Shown piece after piece: positions 24,455 to 45,000 of a stretch of 64,000 nt of DNA (position 1 is its first letter; each line of letters starts with the position of its first letter). Source of the stretch: Nymphaea colorata (taxonomy: Eukaryota > Streptophyta > Magnoliopsida > Nymphaeales > Nymphaeaceae); NCBI RefSeq assembly GCF_008831285.2, contig NC_045139.1, forward strand, positions 14,366,354-14,430,353, read 5' to 3'. The translations under genes were made by a program, and so were the position numbers. The notes under the pieces were generated by a model. It had not been told where the DNA came from. It ran no database searches and saw only the letters and a program-made list of their open reading frames with translations.

Positions 24455-27400
24455 TTTCCATGGGCTCTGCAACTGTACTGATCTCTGCAATAAATCTGCC
24501 TCTCGGGAAGTACTTGGGAAAAATGATGAAGAATTCTTGTTGGGATAGCCGCTCATAAAAACTATTAGAATAAAAGTTTTTGAATAGAATAGATCAATTG
24601 AACGAAGAAAAATTGGTGTCGAGATCTTTTGTTTTGCCCGCGTACATCTGACCATGGCTGAGGCTGTGTAAGGAGGCAATATTTTTGAACCTTCGAGTAG
24701 GGAACATATTTTGATCGTTCTGTTCAAAAATTGAGTCATGTTCATCTGCTCCAATCTTTAAGATCTTTAAGGTAGAATCACGAAACAATAAGAACGGATT
24801 CGCATTTGCTAAATGGCCTCAAAGAACCATGATCATCTACACTCGAAAAACTGCCGGTTGGTTCAGGTTCTGGATCTTCCATCGGACCATTCTAGCAGCT
24901 GGCTGAAATAGAGAGAATGCATGTGGGATCCTCGTTGAAATGGTGCAGCCCCACAATTAAATTTTTTTATCATTTTATTTTTCTAATCCGAGTTCAATTA
25001 TTTGACGCTTAACACCAAAATTGGTTCGTCGTTTAGCTGTGGTGAGAGGCCAACCAAAAAAAAAAAAAAAATTGTCGGTATCAAATGCAGCCAATTCCTC
25101 AAGTCGACAGGCTCTGGATTTGTATGACGGAAGCAGAACTAATTAATTAAGTATTTAGGATTGAACCTACGCGATCCAAGAAACTTAATGCGCTGGATCT
25201 GATGATCAGTACCCTGTTTCCAATAGAGATTCTCACTTCTTCAATTCAATGTATACACAGATAACTTTTACTAGGTCCAACATTGGCGTTTCCTGAGAAG
25301 TTCTGGGTCTGGATTCGGATCACCCAATATTGGATAACTTTTTTCACCATTATTCCCTAAACTGTATATATATACCACACAATAATGACAAATACCAGCT
25401 CTATGAAATGGAATGTTTTTGTATGAATTATTGAGTCCTTATTATTGGCGTTGTGGAAGATTATTGGATGTGGAGCCCAGATGGATCTCATTCTTGTATC
25501 TTCCTCACTTATCCAACAAAATGCACTCATGTGTCCAAGTTCAGAACAATATATATTTATAAGTGGCGATGTGAGATCGATGAAAAAATAAATTAGGCTT
25601 CAATCGAGCTGTTTGCCATGGACATTGGCATGCCGTTTTATAGACCCAACGGGGCAATGGTCCTGCCAGATCTTACGTTCTTATATTGGATCTAGTTAGT
25701 CCATCTTAGTTATTAATTGTTCTGCTGTTAAAATGTATAATGGATCCAAAGGAGCATTCAGACAACCCATTTTCAGACTCCAAATCTTGCCTACTCAAAA
25801 TTTGAAACAGATGGTATAGATTTCATGAGAACCTGGCGTAGATGGAGACCTCTTGTATGGACATTTTCTTTTCTGTCTTGAGATGGCGACAAGATTCACC
25901 TTCAAATAGTGTTCAAATTTCAAATATGGATGTCATAGATTAGGGTTCCTTTAGCTGTACATTAACAAAGGTTTGATTCAATATCTATTTTCTCTTTTTC
26001 TTTATCATTTTTCTTCTTTCTTTTCTTCCTTCTTTCCATGGTTGGTGGGTATCCCGGTGATCCCAATGCGCTTTCATATCAGATGCGATCTCAACCAATC
26101 TGAAGGAGTCACCTTATTTTAATACAAATACATCCTCGCTATTGAATTTTGGCCTTATTCATGACTTAAGTTGCTTCGAGTGTAACTCTATACATGTAAT
26201 TGGAGCTGCTGCCAGAATGGAGTCTAAAAATGCTTTGTGCATATTTCCTGTCATATTTTTGGTGCATGTCTTGGGTTGACATTAATGCTATGTTTTAACT
26301 TGTATATTCGTGTTCCTTTTTTTTTGCAACTCATAAAGTTGATGTCATAAGAACTTAAAAGCCGCTAATGACGGAGTCACATGTGGCCCACACCAACTTT
26401 GTAAATTTTATTAAGTTTTATGTTAATGTTTTAATATATTTGATTGGTATATATATATATATATAAGTTTCCTTAAAACAAATAAAGATATTGAATTAGT
26501 GCTCCTTTTAATCAACATTTTTTACTCCACGAGTCCTGGTACACAAACTCATCGACCCCTCGGGGATGGCTCACGCCGTTTAAGTTGGAGTTTTTAAAGC
26601 TGACGGCTGCTTGGCGCCAAGTTATGGACTTGGAATCTTAACGTCGTGACCAGTGAACGTTAAGCAACCCGTGAACGTCGGATCCCGATCGGCCACGTGA
26701 TGGGTCACAAATAGCTAAAATACCCTTCGGGACTTGGAAATTTACGTGGCCTTTGCTTCCTGTTCCTTTTAGGCGATTTTCGTCATTTTAAATCAAACGG
26801 GGCACTTTTTTGTCAATTCGTCCGGTCAAGGCTCAGCACAATAACTAACGACCTTTGACCATTGACTGGAAGCGATATATCAGAGGCCCTTTAGAAGATA
26901 TCCTATCAACATCGTGAGATGGATTTGGATCCACGGGGATGGATATACCCTACCATTTTCGGACATGTTTGGATTCAACTCCAGATCTAAATAACCCCTT
27001 AAAATAAGTGATCCAGTGTCGGCATCGACCCACACACTCCAGAACCAAATCGGACCCGCTGAAGTCCTTGTCTCGTACGGAGATGATAATTGGGCCCGTC
27101 CCGTCCCGTCCATACACCGACGGGGAAGGCAGAGAAAGCATGGCATCCGTCGTAAGCAGTGCCAGGGCTTTTATGTAATTTAGCACATCAGGAGTGGCGG
27201 CAAAAAGAGAACCGGCGGCACGCGCCTCGTACCGACTCACCCGTCTTCCTTTCTTCTCTCCGACACGGAAGCCCACTTTAAGATCAAGCCATCCCTTTGA
27301 GCTTGCCACGTTTACAATAGCGTCCCAAAGAGATTTTTTTTTTTTTTTTTTAAGGATTGCTTTTGTGTGTTGTACTCTTTAGGTGTTAAAATATTGTTTT

Positions 27401-29299
27401 CATGAAATATTTAAAGTTGAATTTGGGAATTTCGTGAGTGCTTTGCTCACATTCCTCCTGTTCGTGACCAGTTTTACCAAATTAATCGCACAAGTCACGT
27501 TGATATCGCTAAGCTAAATGAACACAAGCTCTTTAGGACAGTTCGGATCCCAGTCCTTTTGAAATCTCTAATGCCAACCGCATGAAATCCCCCAATTCAT
27601 TATAGGCCACTGCCAGATGTTTACCGCACAAGCTGATCCGTGTTTGCTTGCAATTTAAGATTCATTATAGTTACAAGCTTTGGAAAACAATGCACCATAC
27701 TCGATCATTGTGTAACATCATAACCAAGTAACCTTTTGTAATCCTTTTTCCTTCTAGGCTTACGCTTTCTTTTCTTCTCATACTCTAATGGTCCTATGGC
27801 CGTGATAATAACGTTTTTTCAATTTCTTGCTTCATGAAAATAACGCGATCTTCAAGTGGGATGTTTAGATCATGTGAAATTTTGGAAAATAGAGGGGCAG
27901 GTTTTGTTGGTTGGTGTAAAACAAAAAGAGATTCAAACGTTTTTCGCCACGGTGGAAACTAGTGTCACTAAATCTCTTCGTTTGAAAATGAGTATACCAA
28001 GGAGAATACATCAAAGGGTTTTGTGAAACTTTATATTATAATAAATGCTCGAATTCTGTGAGGGGTGGAAGTGCATCGATTTTCTAAGCGTTTAGACTTC
28101 TAAAAAGGATTCTCCTCAAGAAAAAGAAAAAAAGAAAAAAGATTTCCATTCTACGCTTTCCTTTCATAAGTTAATCCCTCTTTGAAGAAATTGGATTCAA
28201 ACAACATCTAAAGTTTGTTTTCGATTAATTTAGAATTTTCATTCTTGAAAAATGCTACAATCACTTTGTTTGGCATCAGGCCGTAAAATTCTATGGTAGA
28301 ATTGTGTTTTGATTGCACGAAATCACAGTGATTCCACTAAAACGGTTATTATTCATATGATAAAAATAAAATTTTGTTGTTTAACATTGTACAGTGGTGC
28401 CACCTTGGCCTTGACTTGTCAATTCGATGGCCACCAGATATTGGCTAGACAGACCGGGCCACTCAAAACCTATATTGGTCCACCTAATCCATGGACCACC
28501 CTGGTTAGAAAGCATCGAAGGCCATGTTTCGTTTACTTCGGATCTGAGATTTGAGGTGAGATAATTGAAGATCTAAAATTCGAAGATTTGAGATTTGACT
28601 CCCTGCCTACCATTTAACTCAACTTTGTTGCTTTTTTTTTTTTTCTCTTCAAAGGTCGTTAAATAGCTGGACAAAACACCAATGATTTCAGATCAGTACT
28701 ACTGCTTGTTACTCGGTGTTTGAAAATATTGCGTTTTAAGTATGTCATTTTATGAGGAGTCAAACGCTTGTGGGGCTAGAGACAGCTGGATCGTCCCCGA
28801 AGTCCAAGCCCAGTATGAACACATGGGTTCTAAACTCAAGAACCGGCGGGCCCAAAATTCCACGGAAATTATCACGAGACTACGGAAAACAATTTCAAAA
28901 TGCTGAATCCTGGACCATTTTCAGGAGCATTGGCGCGAAGAGAGAAATGGAATTCAAACACTGCAGAAATCATATTCTAAGGGAATGTTGTACGGGAAAG
29001 AAAAATCCAAAAGCTCTAACCAAACAGCCCATACAAACACGGACCAACATTTCCATGGGGCTCGATTTCCCGCGGCCTCTGAGCATTCGAACGGGGCGCA
29101 CAAAAATCCATGGAATCCGATTCCTCCTCCAACCGAAGCGTCCACGCAGCGTGAGACGTGGCAGAGCGACAGAGCGGGCTTCTTTGTCAAATACGCTTCG
29201 GTGTCGCGCTGTGTCCTTTTCCAGAAATGGACAATGGAGTTGCGGTTGACAAAGGGGGAAAAAGATGAAAGCAGAGAGCGATAAAGGGAGGGGTCAGAC

Positions 29300-31023
29300 G
29301 TTTTGAACTTTGAACTCACTCCCTACTTCAGTCTTCTGCTGCTTTGCCGCTCTCTCAGGTATACAAGGAAGCGAAGAAGAAGAGAATGGAAGAGGAGTCG
29401 TCTTTTCTGGTCCGATTTTGGTTTTGCTTCTTCGGACACTTCGCTGTCTTGCGTCGCTTGGCCAATGTAGCTCTAGTTCAAGCGGATCTGAAAACGCAGG
29501 TACGTTTTTTTTTTCGTTCTGGTCCATTGCTCTCCGATTGCGATCATCTGACCTTTCGTTTTCTTTCCCGACGTTTTTCCCGGCTTCTTCCAGTTATTCA
29601 TCACGATTGCTCTTCTCTTTTATCTTTGTCTCCTTACCAGCTCGGCGCCTTGCGTTATTGCGCCCCCTGATTTGCGAACGTCCTCGATCGAAACAGCTGA
29701 AATTTCGGCTCACTTGCTTATTTTCTTGCTCATTTATGCTCGATTTGTTGGGCATTTTCTGTAATTTTCTCGTTTCCCTGTTTTTTTCACTTCGACGATT
29801 CGGCAGAAATTTGTATTTTCTATATTTTACCAGTTTTCAGGTGCATGTCTTGTTTCTTGCGTTTAGTGACAGAGAGAAAAAGTTCCTGTGCAATTTTTTG
29901 CTGATTTTTTTTATACATCTTTTTTAACGAGGAGAACTTTTGTTGCTTCTCTATCACGTTTTCTTGCTAATCTTTTCGTTTTTTCATTTCTGGTGGATTC
30001 AGCTGAAGTCTTGTCCTTATGTTTTTTTTTTTTTTTTGGGTTTATTGTTTTTCTTCTTTCTTTCATTTGACGGACGATGAAATGATTTCCTCTAGCACGA
30101 CTCTTTTTTGTCGGCGACCGAACCAAACGCGAACGTAACTCGCGTTTCTCTTGAATAATTGCAATTTTTTTTTTCTCTTATTCTCCCGGCTTCTTAGGTT
30201 CTGTAAGACTTGAAACCTCGTCTCTCTATTAGACACACTCCATTTTGAGTTGGTTGATTTTCTTTCTCTCTCTTCGTTGAAAATTTTCTTGCTCTCTTTC
30301 TCTCTCAGGCAAATGCCTGCACATTTAATAAAATCTCTGAGTTTTGGTGGACCTGCAGAAATAGTTTAATGCTACATTCTCCAAATTCATCACATAGAAT
30401 TTGTTTCAATTCTGGGAAGTATGGATATTCCAGAATGTACTCTGTTGCTCGATTCCCTTTGGGGTTCCTGGTTAGGAGTCTGCTTATTTCTCTTCTACTG
30501 CTTCTATGGGAGACTCCCGACCCCACCCCTCCTCCCACACTCTCTTTCACTCACTCTCAGAGGCGCATTTGATTTCCCGGATTCCTGAAGCAGGTGAAGG
30601 GTATCTGTTTTGCTCCCTACTTTTTTCCCGTAAAATGCGTTTCTCCTAGGAGGACATTTTTTCCTTTTTAGCCGCTTCAGTAGAATAGAAATCTCTCTCC
30701 CTCTCTCTCTCTCACGCACATGCACGCTCACACAGGAGCACTTTTAGTCAAACCGACGTCTGTTTAGCTTTTGTATCAGAGACCTGAGCTGTTTGCATTT
30801 CTTTAGCTTGCTTCCGTCATTTCCGTCTCTCCCTTCCGCGCCCCACCCCCCCTCCTCTCTTTCTCTCTCCCTTTTGTGTATATGGACGTGTGCGTATGAA
30901 AATATGTGCGCCTTTCGGCGTTAAACTTTCTTTTCTTTCCACCTGCATTACTGTATTCATTGCTTGTTATTTCGTCAGGGTTGATTTCTGTGAAGTTTGT
31001 CGAAGCTTTCTGATCGGGACAAA
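29300..31023 (+). promoter_or_regulatory. Promoter, 5' leader and probable leader intron of the NEK gene
   Basis: A GC-richer segment near 29300-29500 followed by CT-rich DNA precedes the ATG at 31024. A good donor, AACGCAG|GTACGT at 29498, and an acceptor, ATTTCGTCAG|G near 30978, suggest a leader intron of about 1.48 kb, leaving a short second leader exon before the ATG. Frames of up to 205 codons in this stretch are pyrimidine-tract artefacts. Confidence 0.45.
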
Positions 31024-37845
<6,822 letters not shown>

Positions 37846-40109
37846 CTTACTGGGAGCTAATAGCTTTTCCTTTCACTGTATAGTTCTTATTAGGAAGCTC
37901 TCTCTCTCTCTCTCACACACACATTTCGAAAGGACTACGCGAGGCATCTATGTTTCTTTGCCTGAACGCTGATCCAACCACTAGTATATTAATGGCCTAA
38001 CTGTGACACGAATGGATACTTATTAGCTTCAACTTAGTAAGCGAGACAACACGGGAAGAAGAGAGGTGTGAATGCGGGAGGCCTGAAAAATGTGGGGTAG
38101 ATTAAGATCCTTAATTTCTTTTCTGTCTTCATGTTAATTGGTATGACTTCTTGACCTCATGATACTCTGGCATGTGGGGGCATGCTGAATGACCTCAACT
38201 ACTAGATCGTCAGTACAGTCTTTGTTTAGAGGTTCCTTTTAAGCGAAGAAAAAAGGCAATGTTTTCTCTTCCGTTGAGACTTTGAATATCAAGGCTAAAC
38301 CTTAAAGGTTGTGAATGTTTTACTGTGGATTTGAGAGATCTACGGTGATGTGAGGATTTTAGATCCATGGATTTAAGGTCGGAACCCCCTTCCCTCCATT
38401 CCCTCTGTCCAGCCTTAACCTTTTCCTCTCTTGCCACCACGGATAAAATGAGAACCATAAAATCTGTTGCCTTAGAAAGCCCTTGACCAAATCTCGCTCT
38501 TGCGTTCCCACCTGTTGAACCTTTTCATGGTCTTTTTGGACTCAGTTTTATTCCAATAACTCCGGTTGGTTTGGAGTCAACTCAAATCTGCCAACTTTGA
38601 AAATGTCTAAGCTCGATATTTAGACCGAGCGATTACGAGCAAGACTTAACAAATGAAATTTTACTAGCCGCCTACATCGATGGGCAACTATATGTGCTGC
38701 ACTGAGAATAGGCATTCATATTTCAGGCTTTATGAGAGTTTCTAAAAAGTTTAAATGATGATGAACAGGACTTGCTTGAAAGGTCAGTGATCTGGATAAG
38801 CCAAAGGATTATAACCCACGGCCTGAAAAAAAAGAAAGATGGCGTCCCTCTCATTTTCCCATGCCTCTTGAGACCAGAGCTCATTCCTCGCTCCACCCTT
38901 ACCCTAATTATCATGCACGAAGCACACCCAAACGAGGCTCGGCCTAACGTGGTTTGGTGCTAAAACAACATGCCCGGAGCGCCTGGACCATCCGGATCTT
39001 CACGTGGCTTACTGAGCCTGGTTCGCTTAAACCCTAAAGTTTAGTTGAGGATGACCAAAGTTAAAAATTCATCATGAAAAATATTAAAAATTGTCATTGG
39101 AGCCACGGTATAAACTGTGATTAATGTCATTTTAGTGGCTGTCCTTTAGTGATAATTTTTTTAATTTTAACTATTTAGTCATGTTTGGTAAATGGTAGCA
39201 TTATGCACAAGTCAACCTCTTTCCCCTCTCTCCCAAGATTCATGGCAGTTTGGAGACCTGGTGGTCATAGAGTACACTCTTTAATTTGAGTATCACATAT
39301 ACTATCGTTTGCAGTTTAAAGAGTAGTATTAGAATCGAACTCAAAACTTATTGTCTATATTTATAAGAGATGACGTTTATTAGTTTTTTACATCTGAGAA
39401 ATTATTCCATCTGCTCTTAAGAAGAGAGGCCAACTATGTTTCATTTTCCCGAACTAATGTCTTTGTCATTAACCAGGGAAAGAGAAAGAATCGTATCATT
39501 TCCCTTTATTACAAGGATGGTTTGGTCTTTGTTGAAAGAAAGTATAAGACTACGCTTTGTTCAACTCTTGTCATTCACACTAAGAGCTTGACCACTGTAG
39601 CATATGTTCCTTTGAATTTTAACCTACTTGTCTCTGATTAAAGATGAATTCAGTTTATCGGAAGTTCTTATTTTTAAAGTAAGCAAATGAATTCCATCAA
39701 ATTATGCATTATATGGAATAGTGATTGTAAAGATATCAAATGATCAAAATTAAGTTGTATGAAAGCTAAAATTGTTTTTTCAAAAGCTTGAAATGCCCTA
39801 CAAAAAAGAGAGAGAAAAAAAGTGAAACAAATTAGTTTTCTTAAATAGAGCTATTTGTCATATCTATTCTCGAAAAAACAACTTTGCATTTATATTTGTG
39901 ACTGATTTCATTGGACTCGACGGATTAAACAGTTTCCATTAAATATGATATATGAGCGTCTTATATATATATATATATATATATATCATGACAATTATAT
40001 GTACCTCTCTTCGTATTCTATTGAATGTTTAGTAACAAGCGTTTAATGACCGTATCTGCTCCGAGACGGCCACCGGTAAACGGCCCTTGACGCACTGAAA
40101 ACTTCTGCT
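37846..40109. other. 3' flank of NEK and intergenic DNA
   Basis: The NEK 3' untranslated region begins here and includes a short CT/CA tract near 37900. No other gene is recognised. A TA array lies at 39962-39986. Confidence 0.5.
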
Positions 40110-41140
40110 TTAGATAATCTCAATTGCCAACCGGTGCAACGAAGTTTGACCCGCGTACCGGTACCGGTACGGCAAAACCGGTACGGAAGCACGTGGTAGT
40201 ACGTTTGGATCTGGTTACGGGTCAGAACCCGAAAGAGACCATATCAAAACGTAAAAAAACCCGACGCTCATCTTCTCCCTCGACCTCTTTTGTTCTTCCG
40301 GCGGCGGGTGCTTGGGTTCGCCAGGGAGCTTGGGCTGCGACGGCGGACGGTGGCTGGCGACGGACGGCGACCGGCGTCCGGCGACCGTTCGGTTTCTTCA
40401 TTATTACTCTCTCTCTCTCTCTCTCTCTGTATTATCATAATCTTCTTCTTATCCTCTGATACGTCTGATATGGCCTCTTTTTGTACGTTGAGCTTTGAAC
40501 GCTAGTCGTTAGAGTTCTATTGCTGCGTCGTCTCTGTGTTCCTCGTCTAGTTCTTCTTCGATAGCTCGACTGCATATGTCGTCGCAGAAGAAGGGGAAAC
40601 GAGCGATCTTGGAGCTTTCTTTAGCATTGCATTTGACGAGTCTCGTGTGATCTTTCGTATTTGTTTCGGGTGCTGCTAGGGTTTTAATTTGGGGACCGAC
40701 CAGCCATTATGGGGTTATCGGATTTGGGGGTATATGTTGCATGTATTTGTAAATTGTAAGTTGTTTGTCCATGTGCATATTACTGATTGTGTATTAGAAA
40801 AATCAGGTGAATGCAAATTGCAATGCGTGTTCTTAAGACTGTCCCCGTGAGTGGCATAGTTGACACTTTATGCTGAACTCTGTTGACTGTTGTGTAACTG
40901 TTTTATGACTTATGAGATGAGATTATCTATGGAAGGAACATTTTATGTTGTTTTTTTTTATGATTTATGAGATTATTTATGAGACTATATTGATGAGATG
41001 ATATATTTGTTTTTTCAAAATTTTCAATTTTTTAATCAAAAATATATAATTTTCGCAGTACCGCCGTACCAAGATTTACTAAAACGAGTAAATCGCCGTA
41101 CCATACCTGCACCCCCGTACGCGTACCTCGGTGACGTCTA
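40110..41140. mobile_element. GTAC-rich repeat element immediately upstream of LAS1
   Basis: The left end has CGCGTACCGGTACCGGTACGG followed by AAACCGGTACGG (about 40154-40188). The right end has CAGTACCGCCGTACC, CGCCGTACCATACC and CCCCGTACGCGTACC (about 41058-41130). The two ends are rough inverse complements. The interior is GC-rich around 40260-40400 with CGGCGACGG repeats and a CT array, then AT-rich. It is probably a non-autonomous transposon of about 1 kb or a diverged pair of GTAC-word repeats. Frames of 111 and 71 codons in its GC-rich part have no known domain. Confidence 0.4.
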
Positions 41141-41223
41141 AACACAGCTCCGCAGGGCCTCTCCTATTCCCTCTCCTGCCAACGGACAAGAGGTTGAGTT
41201 TGGTGTGAACCACGGTGTGGAGA

Positions 41224-41992
41224 ATGGACGAAGCCGATAGAAAGGGGGTGAGTCAGGTGAATGCTGAGGAAGAGGAAGCGTCCTCCAGCGGCTACAGGTT
41301 GGTTCCTTGGCAGAGCTGGGAAGAGTGGAACATGATCAGAGAGAAACTCCTATCTTCCTCTCCAGAGTCCGTTCGAGTCGCGCTCAACAGGGTAACTGGA
41401 CGTAACCTCCAACCATTTTTGTTTTTCTTCCTTCTTGAATTTTCTTTTCTTTTTAAGTATCGAAATGGTGAACCAACTCTACTCTGTCTCTCTGCTTCAA
41501 AAGGCTCTCCGTCTTGGTGCTTGAACTTCTTTTTCCTTTTCTTTTCTTGGTTTAACAGATTAAGGCATGGGAAAGTCGTGGCTGCCTACCGATTCCGGTG
41601 GCAATTACGGCGGAAATGGTTGAGACACGGCTAACTGATCCGTATTTCAGGTTGGCAATCTGTGCCTTTTGTGATTGTGATCTTATTTTAGTTGAAGGGT
41701 ATCTACATTGGTGGCGTTGGCGGACGTACACAACCCTGTAATCTTATCTTGACTGATGAATAACCATTGTTCTCTTTGGTGGACGAAGAGACCAATTATT
41801 AGCAGATTGCTACATTTTACGTTTCTAGGTTTATTGAAATCTTCAACATTTTTTAAGCGATGATATAGAAGTATTATGCAAGTCAATATTATGTTATAAG
41901 TGTTCAAGTTTTCGATGATATAGGTTATAGATTTTGGAGGAACATACATGTGTTTTATCTGTAAAAATGTTGCGACATATCATTTCTGCTTA

Positions 41993-42034
<42 letters not shown>

Positions 42035-45000
42035 GAGCACAGCTTATTTTCATTTGCTGCTATCCGTGTTGTTTGAATGAGATATTTCGTTTTCTTGCTT
42101 CATCATTGCTATCACTTATCTGTTCTTTTGATCATTGCTGTGGACATAGAAAGGATGTGCCGAACAGTGGGTTAAATTCAGAAAAGATGCTTTCCTTGTT
42201 ATACTCAATGGCAATCATGAGGTACCCATCCGAATCTTTTGCCACCAACTCCCCAGATTTCAGCTTAAGTTAACTATTTTATCCGATTATGTGGAAGTCA
42301 TCCATGTTGTAGCTTTTGATAGTTGAATTTCTTAGATTATACACCTCGCTTCCTGTACAATTAATGCATCGGTGGTAAAACTTCTTTGTTCATGAAGGCT
42401 TGTAAATGGCTTTGTTGACCAGTCGCTAGTTGGTACGAAGAAAAGGCTGTCTATTGCAAAGGCTGCTGAAGAAATTGGGTTGCCAAGGATGCTAATTGAT
42501 ATACGACATGGTATGGTTCTTCCTTATTTTTGCAGATTGTATGCTTAGATATGAAATTATTAATTATACCTTTCATGCTTAAATTGGTGATCCAACAGAA
42601 TCTTCACATCGTGGACTTCCATCACTTCAGTTGCTCCGTTTGGCTATTGATAAGGTATAACTTGAAATTTATGGGGTTTTCATGGTGCTAATTGTCAATG
42701 TGATCCATTAGTGGCAAATTGAACAAATGCATGTTATGGAATCACGTTATTCCTTTTGTCAACATATTTTCCTAAATACGGAAGAGGCATTGGTATGTAA
42801 AAGTTAGCTAGGTTCAAGATTCAATATAGTGTGCTAGCCAGCTACAAACAACTCAGTTATGTCTCCTCTCAGTCATGCGCATCTGCATATATGCACATAC
42901 ATGTGACATCTATGTGTCTGTTATGTGTGTGTCGGGTGGGCCTGCGCTTTTGTGTGTGTATGCAGTACATGCATGTCCCCTAAGACCGGGTATATTTTGA
43001 TCCTCACTCCTCAGACTTTACATGTCTTTGCTTTGTTGGAAAAGTTACCATGAATCCTAACTGTTGAATGAGGTGGAATTATGTTTATTAGGGTTGGGTT
43101 TTGGTTGTTGCTGATCATTTTATCTCTCTTTTATTCCTGTCGTTGGTGCTGAACTATGTGGTTTTGTGGTCCTGCTCTGACGCTTGTCCCAAATACAATT
43201 GTTGTTACATGCTCTACTTATCTAAGAATATCCAGAGTCCCAGAAACTCAAAATTGTCTAGCCTGACAGCTTCTTTTGGCAGTAGTAGAGCCAGAAATTT
43301 TTAATGAGGGGCACTAATTCAATAAATTTTGGCCCCTTTCAATAGATAGCAAAACGGTTAAGGGGCACCATATATAAATAAGTAAATGCTTGAGGGGCAC
43401 CTTATGTATAAATATGCAAATGTTTGGGGGCAACCAATATGTAAATAAAGAAATTTTATGGGACTGGCTCCGCCCCTGCCTTTGGTATTAACCCCTCAAT
43501 ACTCCACTTGAATTTACTTTTCATTCTTAACCTTCCTGATACAAATGGGCACACACTTCTATTTGGGAAATGTGGTTTTAGACAAATGGAGATCATCATT
43601 ATATTTCAGCATCTCTTCAGGCTTTATGAAAATGAAATAAAACAGTGCTGATCTTGGATATTTCAGGCTCTGAATTGGCTCCAGGATTATTATTGGGAAC
43701 GTCAGGTGAAAGCAATGCTTGACATTTTCAAGGACATCAATTCTTCATTGTGTAAGATGGCTCAGTGCATAAAAGGTAGTTAAACCTTCTCTTCTAATTT
43801 GCAATGAAAATTCAAAGGAAGTGTCTTTTGCAGACATTTCCAACTACCCAGGGTTTAATTATTGCTACTTAATGATGAAAAACATTGTGCCTTTCTCGTT
43901 TCATTACATAAAATACTTCTTGTAGATGTTTAATTGTCTGCACATTCTCTTCTAAGTTGTCAAAGTTGCAAGTGGGATAAAAGAAGTTATATACAGGACT
44001 ACGTTTTCAAGTTCATTACCGTCCCTAGGCTTCACCAATCCTAAGGTGGAGAATATGTTTGTAAAAAGAAAAGATGGAAAAAGAATAGTGGGAGAGAGAA
44101 AAAGTTGGTGGCTATGTCACATGGGTACTTCTAAATGGCTGCTGCACCCATCTCAACACTGGTGCTGGTGCTTCTCCGACACAGCACATCCGGTTCAGTC
44201 AACCGAACCAGGCTAAAATTGACCATTGTAAATGTTCAAATAACTAAACTATCTCTAACACAAAAAGTTTATATCTCAATATAGATAAATAAGACTACTA
44301 AGCAGTTAAATAACTATATGACAAATGATTTATATACATATATACACACACCTATATGTACATCCTCACTGCACCTACGCCTAATTTTTTTTTTAAATTG
44401 CTGTATCTGCACCCGCACCTCGCACCCATGTGACGGCAGTCAGAGAGAAGGAGTTACAAAAAACAATCCAAAAATGAGACTGGTTGAACCCATATATATG
44501 GGTCAGAGATTAGTCGGCTGACCAAAAACTAGACTACTAATTAGTAATTTGACTAGTCTGATCAATTAGTTGCTGCTTGACAACCCAGGCCAGGCCAGTC
44601 AACAACTGACTAGCCAGACTAGTTGGCTGACTAGTCAGGATTTTGACTACAAATTTTCTGTTATATATCAACAGATACTGTAATGTCTGGAGAATTTACT
44701 TGTATTGCATTAGTTTAGAAGTACTCGTATATTCTTGTGGCATTCTAGTGCACTTCATTCTTTTGCTGTGTGATAGTTACTGAAGTCATCATGCTAAATG
44801 ATTCTTCATTCTCTTTTTCTTCAGAAAATGTGTTAATCTGTTTAATTATCTGCATAGTGTCATTTTTTGCCCTACTTATGATTATTGTTGATGTGATTGA
44901 GGTTGTAGGCACTTGTTCAGAACTGAGTTTCTTGAAGATACTGACTGCAGAGCTTTTCCCATTTTGTTTGTCTATTGTCTGTTTTGCATGAAGTGAAGAA

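Larger units (their letters stand above)
22741..29299. other. 6.5-kb intergenic region between the trihelix and NEK genes
   Basis: No convincing gene. It holds a young 73-bp duplication (23621), a GA array (24068), a weak small-frame candidate (24245-24454, minus) and AT-rich DNA. A 119-codon minus-strand frame at 26950-27309 and a 165-codon plus frame at 28752-29249 lack recognisable domains. CAAACAGCCC near 29020 resembles a MITE end without a partner. Confidence 0.45.

Noticed and set aside
26950..27309. 119-codon minus-strand frame beginning MASSKGWLDLKVGF
   Set aside because: No recognisable domain, no splice partners, and overlapped by another minus-strand frame of similar quality.
28752..29249. 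165-codon plus-strand frame before the NEK gene
   Set aside because: No domain, high Arg/Ser/Thr content, overlapped by equally long frames on both strands; lies in the NEK promoter region.
29310..29927. 205-codon plus-strand frame rich in Phe, Leu and Ser
   Set aside because: It is the translation of a pyrimidine-rich leader and leader intron; contains donor-like GT sites and no family signature.
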